A DNA stretch of 64,000 nt, taken from the NCBI GenBank assembly GCA_965248255.1, contig CBDFIW010000004.1, positions 558,001-622,000 of the forward strand, written 5' to 3'. A program made the translations under genes and the position numbers. The DNA comes from JAKZVK01 sp965248255. GTDB lineage: Bacteria; Acidobacteriota; Terriglobia; Bryobacterales; UBA6623. Positions 48,081-57,847 of this stretch are shown in pieces. The notes below the pieces were generated by a model, which saw nothing but the letters and a program-made list of their open reading frames with translations, did no database searches and was not told the origin of the DNA. Position 1 is the first letter of the stretch, and each line of letters begins with the position of its first letter.

Positions 48081-48161
48081 AATACTGCTTTCTATATAAC
48101 TCGGATGCCTACAGAACACTCTACATCGAATCGTAAGCGAACGTGGATCAGCATCACCGGC

Positions 48162-48605
48162 CCTAATCCGGCCAATAAGGTCCAGCCCGTCACCCTGACA
48201 TGTCGCCCCGTCCACGCCAGCTAGGGCTCCTCGTGTTCCGTCATCTCCTTCTGGGCAGGCGGCCTGTTAGGATCGAACAATCATAGCCCGCGGATTCATC
48301 CGTGGGTCTCGAATACGCCTACCCCTAGCTCGTTTCCCCCGTTGCACGGGCGCTCACGGCCCTGTCGCGGTGTCCTTGACCTATCCTTACCGCAACACAT
48401 CGTGAACAGTGGGCTATGTTCTCTGGCCCCTCCGGGGCCATAACGAGCACAGATCCACGCCCCTTCACACGCAAGATTTTCGTTCGGCAAATGTCCAAAC
48501 TCCAGCGCGTGGACTCCCGTCCACGCCTCCGTAGCGCACGCCCCACATAGAGTGCCAAGCCGACGGTCCCGAGCCTTGCTGATTCCGCGTCACCTGGCAG
48601 GTGCA
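48162..48605. repeat. Composite intergenic repeat block (second copy of the 18984-19181 type)
   Basis: CCTAATCCGGCCAATAAGG...CCAGCCCGTCACC at 48162-48195, half of the CCCGCGGATTCATCCGTGGG palindrome near 48287, one GGGA-loop hairpin (48508-48525, complement of CGTGGAC-GGGA-GTCCACG) and GTCACCTGGCAGGTGC at 48589-48604. No gene is present between vapB and the CHRD gene. Confidence 0.7.
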
Positions 48606-48743
48606 AAGGCCGCAGGTCTCCTCGCACTCCCCTCCACGGGTTGGTCGGGGTTTTCACTACGTGAAGTGCCGCGGCCCCTACGGACGGATCTGGGTCACCG
48701 GGTTCAGTGTCGAAAACCGGTGCTGTTCGGACCGGCGCGGGTG

Positions 48744-48793
48744 TATACTGTGGCCGTGCCAGGGCCAAAATGGAAGTCCTGGTCAGGAGGGGG
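48744..48793 (+). promoter_or_regulatory. Putative promoter, conserved leader and ribosome site of the CHRD gene
   Basis: TATACT (48744-48749) is followed after four bases by CCGTGCCAGGGCCAAAA...CCTGGTCAGGAGGGGG. CCAGG and CCTGG can pair, and the GGAGG at its end is the ribosome site. It closely resembles 40729-40768. Confidence 0.5.
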
Positions 48794-48801
48794 TACATAA
48801 C

Positions 48802-49391
48802 ATGAAACGAGCATTGCTATTGGCGGTGTTAGTCGCCGTCCCTGGTTTGGTTTTTGCAGAAACAGAAATTGCCTCGTTTGGATTGATGATGAATTCCACT
48901 AACGTGCCGAGTGTGATCGGGGATCGGTCAACCGGCGGCGGAGACATCTCGATTCGAATCGATCGCGATGCCGACGGAACGGCAACCAGCGCTTACGTCA
49001 CGTTTCGTTTGAACTGGCGGTTCGATGGGGAGCAAAGCGTGACGGCGGCGCACATTCACAGGGGTGGTGCGGGAATGAGCGGGCCCGTGGTTGTCGGCAC
49101 GGGCTTGATGGGCCCGCTGATGACGGATCCGCGGGGCGGGGGGGGAACTTCATCAATATGGTCGAGATGGAGACTGACGACCTCGCGGTGGTCGAGGAGA
49201 TTCTGGACGGTCCAGGCGGGTTCTATATGAATGTGCATACGACTGCACACCGTGGCGGACACATACGCAGCCAGTTGCTGCCGCGAGCGACGAGTTTGAT
49301 CAGTGACCATAACGACGCCCTGCAGGCAAAGCTTGACGAAGTGAACGACCTGCTCAGGCGTGTGGCTAGTCGCTTGGGCCTCAGTCCTTAG
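48802..49391 (+). CDS. Secreted CHRD-domain protein, frameshifted at a G8 tract
   Basis: ATG 48802 follows a strong ribosome site and gives a signal peptide (MKRALLLAVLVAVPGLVFA). The CHRD domain is visible in both parts: VTAAHIHRGGAGMSGPVVVG before and FYMNVHTTAHRGGHIRSQLL after the eight G at 49138-49145. The frames join if the tract has 9 (or 6) G. A short coiled C-terminus follows (LQAKLDEVNDLLRRVASRLG). CHRD (chordin-type) domains occur in exported bacterial proteins of unknown role. The joined protein is about 196 aa. Confidence 0.82.
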
Positions 49392-49906
49392 ACTTTGGCT
49401 GAAGGATTCACGTTTTTCAAGGTGCGGGCGATCCCGATTCCGGGGTCGCGCCGCCTTGGTTAGGCCGGTTTCAAGAACCAATCCTGTCTGCAAGAATCAG
49501 ACCGGTCCGAATTAGCTTCAGCTTCGGTTTGGCCTGCTTGAGCCCCGAGCAGAGGTAGGCTTCGAGGTTCTGATTGTCGATGCCGAGCGGTATCGGAGGC
49601 CACAAGTACGATTCGACAGCGACCTTGAAGGCATACCAGAGCCCATCTGTAGCCGTTCTTCTGAGTCTGAGCGCCTTGCCGACGACATCCTCAGGCGGCT
49701 CTCGGTGTTGCCTGTACCGGGAGGGTAGCGGCCACAGCCCGGAAACAGCAGCAGTGGCGGGTTGCCGAAGGGAAGCGTCGGAGAAGTGTCGCTGGCGGCC
49801 CGCTCACTCAACGGCCTGCAGGACGCGGATCGGAGACTCAAGTCGGCGTCGAATGTGAGACCAGCACGACAATCATTGCATCGGAACTGTGGCCTCGACT
49901 ACCCTA
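49392..49906. other. Stretch left of the IS630 type-B copy, possible gene remnant
   Basis: On the plus strand, 49552-49730 can be read as a protein-like segment (EVGFEVLIVDAERYRRPQVR ... RLADDILRRLSVLPVPGG) ending in a stop, without a start. It may be the tail of a lost gene but no family was recognised. Nothing else is supported. Confidence 0.3.
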
Positions 49907-51000
49907 TTGAATCCCGCAAATTATTATGACACTTTTTGACAGTGTGGGGCATCTATATATGTATGGGCAACCCCAAAGGTGTGAAGCGGGATTTCAAGGC
50001 GCTGGAGAAGCGCCGTTTCGAAGCGATGCGGCTGCTCCACCAAGGCCACAATCAGTCCGAGACGGCGAGACGGCTGAACGTCGCTCGCCAAACCGTCAGT
50101 GAGTGGCGGCGGCAATACCGCGAGCAGGGTGCGGCCGGACTCCGCCAGGCCGGGCGCGCCGGACGCAAGCCGCTCCTCGATGCCGCACAACGCGAACGCC
50201 TGACGTCGCTGCTGCTGGAAGGCCCGGAAGCCCACGGCTTCCCAACGCCCCTGTGGAGCTGTCCGCGGGTGGCTCGGCTGACCGGAGACGAGTTCGGGGT
50301 CGCATACCACGCAGGCCACGCCTGGAAGATCCTGCGAGCGCTCGACTGGAGCCCGCAACGCCCGGCCGGAAAGGCGCGCGAGCGCAACGAAGAGCGGATC
50401 CGCACCTGGAAGCGCAAGACCTGGAAGCGCATTAAAAAAAAGCCCAAAACGAAGGCCGTACGCTCGTCTTCATCGACGAAAGCGGATTGAGTCAGAAGCC
50501 GCATCGCTGCCGCACCTGGGCGCCACGTGGCCAAACACCGGTGCTGCAGTTTAACTTCAACTGGGAGAAGCTTTCCGTCTCGGCGGGGCTGACGCTGCGT
50601 AACTTCTACTTCCGGCTCTATCCCGGTGCGATCGGCAAAGAGCAAGTGACCGACTTTCTCAAGGCGTTGGTACGTCATATCGATCGCCCGCTGCTGATCG
50701 TCTGGGATCGGCTGCCGGCGCACCGTAGCCGCCTGGTGCAAGAGTTCATCGAACTCTCCGAAGGCCACATCGCAACCGAGTACTTGCCACCCTATGCGCC
50801 GGAGTTGAATCCGGTGGAATACATCTGGGCTTACTGGAAGCAGCACGAGTTGCCGAACGTCTGTCCGAAAGACTACGGCGAGCTGAACGAGCGGGCCCGC
50901 AAGGCACTCCGCCGCATGTACCGCAAACCGCGTTTGATCACGGCCTTCTGGAAACAGTCTTCTCTTTGTTTTGACTGACTCTATATTATGCGGGAGTCAA
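49907..51000 (+). mobile_element. IS630-family element, 1094 bp (type B, copy 1)
   Basis: Ends TTGAATCCCGCAAATTATTA (left) and TTGACTCCCGCATAATATAG (right, other strand). TA duplication at 49905-49906 and 51001-51002. A second copy begins at 63015. It truncates a DUF2235 gene at its right side. Confidence 0.95.
49963..50978 (+). CDS. IS630-family transposase made by -1 frameshift at A8
   Basis: Frame one (from ATG 49963) has the helix-turn-helix part (NQSETARRLNVARQTVSEWR) and stops at 50490. At AAAAAAAAG (50434-50442) a -1 shift leads to AQNEGRTLVFIDESGLSQK, with the DDE core (VFIDESG, LLIVWDRLPAHRS, APELNPVEYIWAYWKQ). The joined product is about 338 aa, normal for IS630. The second copy at 63071 has the same A8 and the same frame relation, which argues for programmed slippage rather than a sequence error. 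Confidence 0.9.
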
Positions 51001-51002
51001 TA

Positions 51003-51243
51003 GGTAGGCGTATGCGTCTTCAATGTTCTTTTCCAAGCCCCAGCCAAATAGGAGGCCAAGGAGATAACCAACCTTCTTCCCGATCGTTCTCCCCAGCACA
51101 TCGAAAGTACCCACGCCAGGGTCGTAGAAGGCAATCTGCTCTTGATCCCGAACGAAGGCCTCGTAGGCGCCCACGACGTTCGTATTGTTTTCCCCGTATT
51201 CGTTACCGGTGCCGTCACAACAAATGATGATGTTCTTGGCCAT
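51003..51243 (-). pseudogene. DUF2235 hydrolase, N-terminal fragment cut by the IS630 element
   Basis: Starts MAKNIIICCDGTGNEYGENN, then TNVVGAYEAFVRDQEQIAFY and DPGVGTFDVLGRTIGKKVGY, the typical first 80 residues of the DUF2235 (Tle1-like phospholipase) domain. It ends at the IS boundary. The serine motif (GFSRGA) and the rest were not found on the far side of the element, so a deletion or rearrangement accompanied or followed the insertion. Base composition is lower in GC than the neighbours. Confidence 0.85.
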
Positions 51244-51840
51244 GCAGGAATCTCTTTCTTCCAAATCTTAGCTGCGGCTTTGCGCCCGAACCACTGAGCG
51301 TTGTTATCGTTATCTTCTTCAGGACACTCCAGGCAAGGGGTATACCGCGTTGGCACCGAAGCCAGAAGCCCACGTCTCCGACGTGGGTCCAGTGTTTTCT
51401 TTCAGAAGTTGGCGCTCGCATGAAACTACGGAGCGCACACCGTGTGGTGCAGGCCTTCTGGCCGGCATCGTCGACCTCCGGGTCGACGTCTCTGCGCGCA
51501 CATCCCTTGCTGCCCCGGGCCGGGGAGAAGACCGGCGCGGACGGCGGTCCTGCCCGCCAGAGGCGCGCGCCACGCCCGATCTATTTCTCCTAATAAGCAC
51601 TCGAGTTTCTGGAAGCGAGTACTAGGCCTGTTGATCCGCACGTTTAGGCTCATGAACGAAGATTTCCGTTTGTCGTCTCTTCGCACCGGTAGTGTACTCC
51701 CGAGGTCGGCTCCATCGCAAGGTTTTTGTCCAAACCTGGGCCCTCGCTCAAGGCTATCTCCATGAGCCATCACCCGGCGACCCGGGGCAGGCCGGCCGCA
51801 GGGCCCGAACGGATCGGCTCGGCGGAGCTATGATGCGCAG
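51244..51840. other. Intergenic stretch without a supported gene
   Basis: Several short frames exist on both strands but none has a protein-like pattern. The only palindrome noted is CCCACGTCTCCGACGTGGG at 51368-51386, a hairpin with a short loop. Confidence 0.4.
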
Positions 51841-53553
51841 ATGAAACGGCTGGCAAACTGCCTCGTCACAGCAGCCACGCTTGCCCTCATACTCGCAGGA
51901 GTGTCTCCCGCTGCAATCGGACCCCACGAGGTGATGGTCCCGATGAGGGACGGCGTGAAGCTGCGGACCAAGATCGTCCGGCCGGGACCTGGCCGCTTTC
52001 CCGTCGTACTGATCCGTGGATACGACACCGACTTCTGGGGAGGCATCTCGGGCCGCTTCGTCGAGGTGGGGTACGTGCTCGTGGGCCAAGCGACTCGCGG
52101 GCACCTCGGCTCCGAAGGCGCGCAAGGGATGGACAACCGCTTCTTCGACGATGCGAAAGATGGCCACGACGGTATCGACTGGGTCAGCCGCCAGCCGTGG
52201 TGCAACGGCAAGATCGCGATGTACGGCAGCTCGTACTATGGCGCCACGCAATGGCTGGCGGCGCCGGAAGGGCATCCGAACCTGAGGGCCATCGTTCCCC
52301 AGAACGTCAATCCCGATCTTTGGCACCGTGCCTATCGGGACCACGGAGCCCTCCAACTCGCGCACACCGCCAGGCGCATCTACGATTACTCCCCCGACGC
52401 CAAGCAGAAAGTAGAGCGCTTCGGATTTTGGAACTGGTATCGGCATTTACCTCTCATCACTCTCGATACCGTTGCCGGCACGCGCCCTAACAAGCTGTAC
52501 AACGACTACTTGACTCATTCGACCTACGATGACTTCTGGAAAGCCATCGGCACCCGGGAGAAACTCCACAGAATCAAGATTCCCGTCTACCTCATGAGCG
52601 GCTGGTACGACAACTATCCCGGCGCCACGCTCCAGTACTTCGAGGAACTCACGAAGCTCGGAGCGACTGAGGAAATCCGGGTCGCCATCAGTCCGACGAC
52701 GCACAGCAGGAACAGAGTGGTGGGAGATCGTGACTTCGGTGACAATCCCGAGAAGGACGAGATCGGGTTAGCCATCCGCTGGCTGGACTCCGTCATCAAG
52801 GGGGTTGACAACGGCGTCCGCGAGGAGCCCAAAGTACGCATCTTCGTAATGGGCGTCAATCAATGGCGGCTGGAGCGCGAGTGGCCGCTGTCGCGGACCC
52901 GCTTCAGCGAGTACTACTTCCACGCCAATGGAGGCAAGGACGGGGTGTTGAGCACGGATCCCCCCGTGGACGAGCCACCCTCAATCTACCGCTATGATCC
53001 CGACGATCCGGCGCCCACGCTGGGGGGCAATCATTCCGCCACCGCCGTTCCCGGCGTGATCCGCGCGGGACCCGTCGACCAGCGGCCCAACGAGAACCGC
53101 ACAGATGTGCTGGTTTTCACCAGCGCGCCACTGCCCGAGGACCTCGAGGTCACCGGACCCGTGGCCGTGAAGCTGCACGCCGCTTCTTCAGCTCCCGATA
53201 CCGACTTTATCGCTCGGCTGATCGACGTCTACCCGGACGGCACCGCCTACAATCTCACGGAGGGAATCATTCGCGCCCGTTTTCGCGAGTCGATCTGGGA
53301 ACCGCCGCGGCTCCTGGAACCCGGCAAGATCTACGAGTACACCATCGATCTCCTTGCGACCAGCAACGTCTTCTTGAAGGGTCACCGCATCCGCGTTCAC
53401 ATCACCAGCAGCAACTTCCCGATGTGGGACCGCAATCCGAACACGGGTCATGACCAGGGAGTCGATGTCGAGATCGCGGTCGCCGAACAGACCATCTATC
53501 ACGACCAAGCGCGTCCGTCACACATCCTATTGCCCGTGATTCCAGCTGAGTAG
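51841..53553 (+). CDS. CocE/NonD-family secreted hydrolase
   Basis: The 570-aa protein starts MKRLANCLVTAATLALILAG, a signal peptide. The alpha/beta hydrolase domain has VMVPMRDGVKLRTKIVRPGP, the nucleophile elbow KIAMYGSSYYGATQWLAAPE (Ser) and the acid in LMSGWYDNYPGA. The C-terminal jelly-roll domain has DTDFIARLIDVYPDGTAYNL and FPMWDRNPNTG, as in X-Pro dipeptidyl peptidases, cocaine esterase and glutaryl-7-ACA acylases. The reaction is hydrolysis of an ester or amide; the natural substrate is unknown. It appears to be a single gene. Confidence 0.93.
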   Translation: MKRLANCLVTAATLALILAGVSPAAIGPHEVMVPMRDGVKLRTKIVRPGPGRFPVVLIRGYDTDFWGGISGRFVEVGYVLVGQATRGHLGSEGAQGMDNRFFDDAKDGHDGIDWVSRQPWCNGKIAMYGSSYYGATQWLAAPEGHPNLRAIVPQNVNPDLWHRAYRDHGALQLAHTARRIYDYSPDAKQKVERFGFWNWYRHLPLITLDTVAGTRPNKLYNDYLTHSTYDDFWKAIGTREKLHRIKIPVYLMSGWYDNYPGATLQYFEELTKLGATEEIRVAISPTTHSRNRVVGDRDFGDNPEKDEIGLAIRWLDSVIKGVDNGVREEPKVRIFVMGVNQWRLEREWPLSRTRFSEYYFHANGGKDGVLSTDPPVDEPPSIYRYDPDDPAPTLGGNHSATAVPGVIRAGPVDQRPNENRTDVLVFTSAPLPEDLEVTGPVAVKLHAASSAPDTDFIARLIDVYPDGTAYNLTEGIIRARFRESIWEPPRLLEPGKIYEYTIDLLATSNVFLKGHRIRVHITSSNFPMWDRNPNTGHDQGVDVEIAVAEQTIYHDQARPSHILLPVIPAE

Positions 53554-53615
53554 CGCGGAATAGCAATGACAAACTGGAGCAGAACGGGCTGATCTGATGA
53601 ACCTACCCCCCTGGA

Positions 53616-53786
53616 ACCTACCAGGCCAGCGCTGAGCTGGAGGGCTTCGCGACTGTGCAGCGGACCGTGGAGGCGAGGGCATCCCAGACGGCCGTCGCCT
53701 TTTTCTGGCTCAATCTCTCGGAGGTTGGCGCCGACGAACTCATCGTCTCGGGTGAGAACCCCACGAATCACACCGAGGCCGGCTAG
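53616..53786 (+). pseudogene. Remnant of a carboxypeptidase-regulatory-like domain
   Basis: A 56-codon segment without a start, reading TYQASAELEGFATVQRTVEA then ELIVSGENPTNHTEAG and a stop. This is the usual pattern of CarboxypepD_reg domains at the N-terminus of acidobacterial TonB-dependent receptors. Nothing upstream continues it. Its stop overlaps the end of the convergent TIGR03437 gene by four bases. Confidence 0.55.
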
Positions 53787-55825
53787 TCATCCGCTGGTGC
53801 GACGGCGATCGTCACGTCGTCGCGGCTGCGAAAGATGTTATCGTCTCCACAGTCCACTTCAATGACGATCGGAACGGCGTCGGCGGGCTCCACACCTCCA
53901 GGCACGATGGCGTTGATTTGATTCAATGCCACAAACTGTGGCTGCAAAAAGGCCCCCGGTACCTGTGCTTCGATCCCTCCGATGAAGACCCGGACCGTCT
54001 TGGCCGCAAGGAGAATGGGCGCTCCCGGCTCCGGGATATCGCCACTCGGCACCGTGCCGGTGAGTGGTCCGAGACCATTGGCCCAGAGCGTGATGATGCC
54101 GCCGATCTTGGCTGGGTTCTCGTTGACAATGGGTTGGCCCTTTGCATCAGGCGGCGGGCCGTCGACCACGGACATGCCCGCCGGCAGCCCAACGTCAGGC
54201 ATTGTATCGAGAACGCTGGTAGTGCCCACCATGCCGCTGATCTGCTCGAAGATCGTCACTTTGAAGTTGAGCCGGCCATCGTCTCCGCCAAGCAGCGCCA
54301 ATGGCACAACTGCGTCCATGCCATCCGCCACGAATGTTATCGTGCCCGCACCCTCTAACAGGAATGCGCCGACCGCAGTATCGAACCTGAAAGCCTCTGC
54401 CTCCGTTCCGAGGTCGCCTCCCAAATCGACCAAGAAGTCCGTTCCAATATCGTCGCAGTCCGGTGCGCAATTGAAAGTCGTCCCGGGACTCCCTGTGCTT
54501 GGATCTTGGTCCGTGTCGAGCGAGAAAACGGCTTGCGTGAGCGCCTGATCGAACGTGCCGGCCTTGAAACGAAGTGAAAGGTGCAAGTCGGTCCCGTCGC
54601 TGGTAACGCTCGCCGCAACCACGTCGGGATCGGGGTCGTCGTTCACGCTGGGCTGCGCATCGTCGTCCGGGTCGGTAACGGTGCCGGTTGGCTGGGGCAC
54701 ACTGCCGCAAAGGTCCGGGGACAGATTGAAAGAGGCACAAAACGTGCCGGGGCTCTGGGCGTACTCAAGCCGGGCCGGATCGTCGGGTATGAAGTTGGTG
54801 ACGATGCCCGGGCCAGGGCCGAACTCCAACGAATAGATGCCCGGGGAAGCCGGAGCCACCCAGATTTCCCGAGGCTCGCTGGAAACGCCGTTGCTGGTGA
54901 TGACTAACGTGGCCGCCGTTTTCTCAGGAGTTGCCAGAACCTCCCAAGGGAGCTGCCCGTTGAACTGATCAAAGCCGACTCCCGAGTCCTCGCCGCGGAA
55001 GACGCCGAACAGCGGCATCGCAATGCCATCGACCGTTGCCGTAAGGTCACCCAGAGTGACATCGAGGGGAATCTGTTGAGAGGAGAGGGGCACGGTCGAA
55101 GGGCTCGCCAGATGAGAGGCGAAACCCTCGCCGAAGACCGTCACCGCCGAGCCCGGCGCAACGGCGTGCCCGGGTTCGCCCTCCGGAACCGAAGTCGCGG
55201 CGTTAAAGACACCAGTGACCAATAGGTACGCCCGCGGGCGGCCCGCCATCGAGCGCGGACGTGCCCGCCGGCAGTCCCGTATCCGGCATCGTGTCGAGAA
55301 TACCGCTGGAAAAACCAGGACCGCCGATCTGCTCGAACATCAGCACCTTGAAGTTGAGCAGGCCGTCATCTCCGCCAAGCATCGCTAGTGGCACGACGGC
55401 GTCCATGCCGTCCGCCACGAATGCCACGGCGCCAGGGACCATGACGTTCGAGGAGATCGTGTTGCAACCAGAGAATCCCAGCAGCAGTGCCCCCATGCCG
55501 AGGTCCGCGCCCATCTCCAGCTGGAAGTCCACGCCAAGCTCTTCTGCGTCCGTCTCACAACCGGAAGTTGTACCCGGAGTCCCCGTGGCTGGATCCTGAT
55601 CGGTATCGAGAGCGAACGCTGCTCCCGTGAGCGTCTGATCGAATGTCCCGGGCTTGAAGCGAACCGAGAGGTGCAGATCGGTCCCGTTGCTGGTGACGCT
55701 AGCCGAAATCAGGTCGGGATCGGGGTCGTCGTTCTCGCTGGCAACTGCATCGTCATCCGGGTCAGTGACGGTGCCAGGGGCGGGCCCCGCCGAGAGATGC
55801 AGCGGGAACATGAGGCAAACTACTA

Positions 55826-56989
55826 GTGTAGTGCGTCAAGCAGATTGCACCTTATGCAGGGCGGCACGTCCGCGCTTGACTTTCTCGAGGATGTCGGAGG
55901 CGGTCGCGGTCCAGATGAAGGGCGTGGGATGCCCGTTGTGCTGGGCGATGTAGTCGTCAATGGCGGCGACGAGCTCGTCCACGCTGCGAAACACGCCGCG
56001 GCGCAGGCGCTTGACGGTGAGATCGCGAAAGAATCGCTCGACCATGTTCAGCCACGACGCCGAGGTCGGGGTGAAATGAATGTGGAAGCGCGGGTGACGA
56101 TCGAGCCAACGCTTCACAGCGGCATGCTTGTGGGTGGCATAGTTGTCCACGATGAGATGAAGCTGTTTGTCCTTGGGAGTGCGGCGGTCAATTAAGCGCA
56201 GGAAGCGCAGCCATTCCTGGTGGCTGTGTCGGGGCATGCACTCGGCGATCACGCTGCCGTCAAGGCTGTTGAGCGCCGCAAACAGGGTGGTCGTGCCGTT
56301 GCGCTTGTAATCGTGGGTCATCGTTTGGCCGCGTCCCTTTTTGAGCGGCAGGCCGGGCTGGGTGCGATCGAGGGCTTGGATTTGGGACTTCTCATCGAGC
56401 GAGAGAACCAGAGCATGCTCAGGCGGATTGAGATAGAGTCCGACGATGTCGTCGAGTTTCTCGGCGAAACGCGGGTCATTGCTGAGCTTGAGGGTCTTGA
56501 CGCGGTGGGGCTTGAGGCCATGGGCGCGCCAAATCCGTCCCACGGTGGAAGCGCTGACGCCGGCCGCGGCGGCCATGGTGCGGCGGCTCCAGTGGGTGGC
56601 GTTGGACGGTTTCTCGCGGGTGGTCTTGTGGATGATCTGCTGTACTTTCTGCTTCGAGACGGCAGGTTTACGACCGGGCCGTGGGGCGTCTTTTGCAATG
56701 CCGGCGATGCTGCTTTCGAGAAAGCGCGTGCGCCAGCGGGCCACCAACTGCCGCGAGACACCGAGCTGTGCGGCGATCTGCTTATTCTCGAGACCGTCGG
56801 CGGCCAGCAGGGCAATCCTGGCTCGCAGGGCGAGACGAACGGCGACTTGGCGGCCGCGCGCGTAGCGGTCCAACTGCTTGCATTGCGCTGTGTTCAAAGT
56901 TACTGGTTGTGCTCTTCGCATCCCATGCCTCCTGTTAATAGAGACGATGGGAAGCCAATATAAGTTACATTATTTATGGTGCACTACAC
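55826..56989 (-). mobile_element. IS630-family element, 1164 bp (type A, copy 2)
   Basis: Same ends and length as 15475-16638, with TA at 55824-55825 and 56990-56991. About five base differences from copy 1 were seen by eye, including the one that keeps the normal transposase stop. Confidence 0.95.
55836..56921 (-). CDS. IS630-family transposase (type A, normal length)
   Basis: A 361-aa DDE transposase, starting MRRAQPVTLNTAQCKQLDRY and ending HKVQSA. Domains are as in copy 1 (helix-turn-helix near residue 50; VLSLDEKSQ, LIVDNYATHK and NMVERFFRD as the catalytic D, D, E). The TGA stop lies 10 bases inside the element end. Confidence 0.95.
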   Translation of the reverse strand: MRRAQPVTLNTAQCKQLDRYARGRQVAVRLALRARIALLAADGLENKQIAAQLGVSRQLVARWRTRFLESSIAGIAKDAPRPGRKPAVSKQKVQQIIHKTTREKPSNATHWSRRTMAAAAGVSASTVGRIWRAHGLKPHRVKTLKLSNDPRFAEKLDDIVGLYLNPPEHALVLSLDEKSQIQALDRTQPGLPLKKGRGQTMTHDYKRNGTTTLFAALNSLDGSVIAECMPRHSHQEWLRFLRLIDRRTPKDKQLHLIVDNYATHKHAAVKRWLDRHPRFHIHFTPTSASWLNMVERFFRDLTVKRLRRGVFRSVDELVAAIDDYIAQHNGHPTPFIWTATASDILEKVKRGRAALHKVQSA

Positions 56990-56992
56990 TAG

Positions 56993-57819
56993 GGCGTGTT
57001 AACACTAACGTAGGGTATCGAAACGTAGAGCCTCGACGATGAGGGCGAAGTGGAGGAAGGCGAGGAACATGACGTCGAGCTTGTCGAAGCGGGAGAAGAT
57101 GCGGCGGAATCCCTTGAGCCGTCGGAAGAGTCTCTCGATCTCGTTGCGGCGGCGATAGAGCGCTCGGTCGTATTCCCACGGCTCCAGGCGGGTGCGCCGG
57201 GGCGGCACGACGGGAATCCATCCGAAATCCAAAGCCAGTTGGCGTGTCTGATCGTCCTCATAGGCGCCGTCCATCAGCAGCGGCAGCGGCTCGGGCAGTG
57301 GCCCCAGACCACCGAGCAGTTCGCGGCCCTGCTGGGCGTCGTGCGCTTGGCCGGGCGAGAGAGCGAAGGTTATCGCCGTTCGAGCATTTGCGGCAACCAT
57401 ATGAATCTTGGTGGTCCATCCGCCGCGGGATTTGCCGATCGCTTGCGGACCGTTTTTTTAACGCGCCCGTGCCGTCGGGATGAACCTTCACGATGGTCGA
57501 GTCCATTGACACGGCTTCGATTCGGATGCGGGCCAGCTGCTCGCGCTGCAGTTTCTCGAAGACGGCGTCGAGCACGCCGTTCTTCGACCAGCGGTTCATG
57601 CGGGTATAAATGGTGTGCCAGTTACCGAAGCGTTTAGGCAAGCCGCGCCATTTGCAGCCCTGCTCGGCGACATGCAACATGGCGTTCAAAACCGTGAGGT
57701 TCGGCAGGCTCACATTGCCGCGCTGGCGGGGCAGGACCGGCTCGATGCGGCGGTATTGCTGCTCGGTGATCTCCATACCTCCGAGTATAGCAGCTTTTGC
57801 GACTTAGTGTTAACACGCC
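56993..57819 (-). mobile_element. IS5-family (IS427/IS1031-like) element, 827 bp
   Basis: Perfect inverted ends GGCGTGTTAACACTAA and a CTAG duplication (56989-56992 and 57820-57823). The left CTAG is built from the last base of the neighbouring IS630, its TA duplication and one host G. Confidence 0.92.
57005..57776 (-). CDS. IS5-family transposase in two frames joined at an A7 run
   Basis: The first frame starts MEITEQQYRRIEPVLPRQRG and reaches VSMDSTIVKVHPDGTGALKK (first catalytic Asp). At the A7 run (57453-57459 as T on the plus strand) a +1 shift is needed to continue with NGPQAIGKSRGGWTTKIH, LLMDGAYEDDQTRQL (second Asp) and YRRRNEIERLFRRLKGFRRI (Glu). Some IS5-group elements use frameshifting between two frames, but a lost base in the run would look the same. 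Confidence 0.85.
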
Positions 57820-57847
57820 CTAGTACTAACGTTCGTGTGCTTTTCAT

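Larger units (their letters stand above)
53783..57847 (-). pseudogene. Secreted TIGR03437-type protein with two related domains, split by IS630 plus IS5 and frameshifted
   Basis: The start is ATG 57847 (AGGA 8 bases before), beyond the two elements. Removing 55826-57819 and the duplicated bases gives MKSTRTLVLVVCLMFPLHLS in frame, a signal peptide. Domain 1 (PGTVTDPDDDAVASENDDPD ... VAFVADGMDAVVPLAMLGGD) is followed near 55230 by a frameshift. The reading continues with AYLLVTGVFNAATSVPEGEP, a second copy of the same domain (GTVTDPDDDAQPSVNDDPDP ... TFVADGMDAVVPLALLGG), and the C-terminal LWANGLGPLTGTVP...VALNQINAIVPGG pattern of the Solibacter C-terminal domain. The intact protein would be about 688 aa. 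The function is unknown; the style suggests a surface or extracellular protein. Confidence 0.85.

Noticed and set aside
55826..57823. Composite transposon formed by the adjacent IS630 and IS5
   Set aside because: The two elements are of different families with their own duplications and no cargo; IS5 simply landed at the IS630 border.
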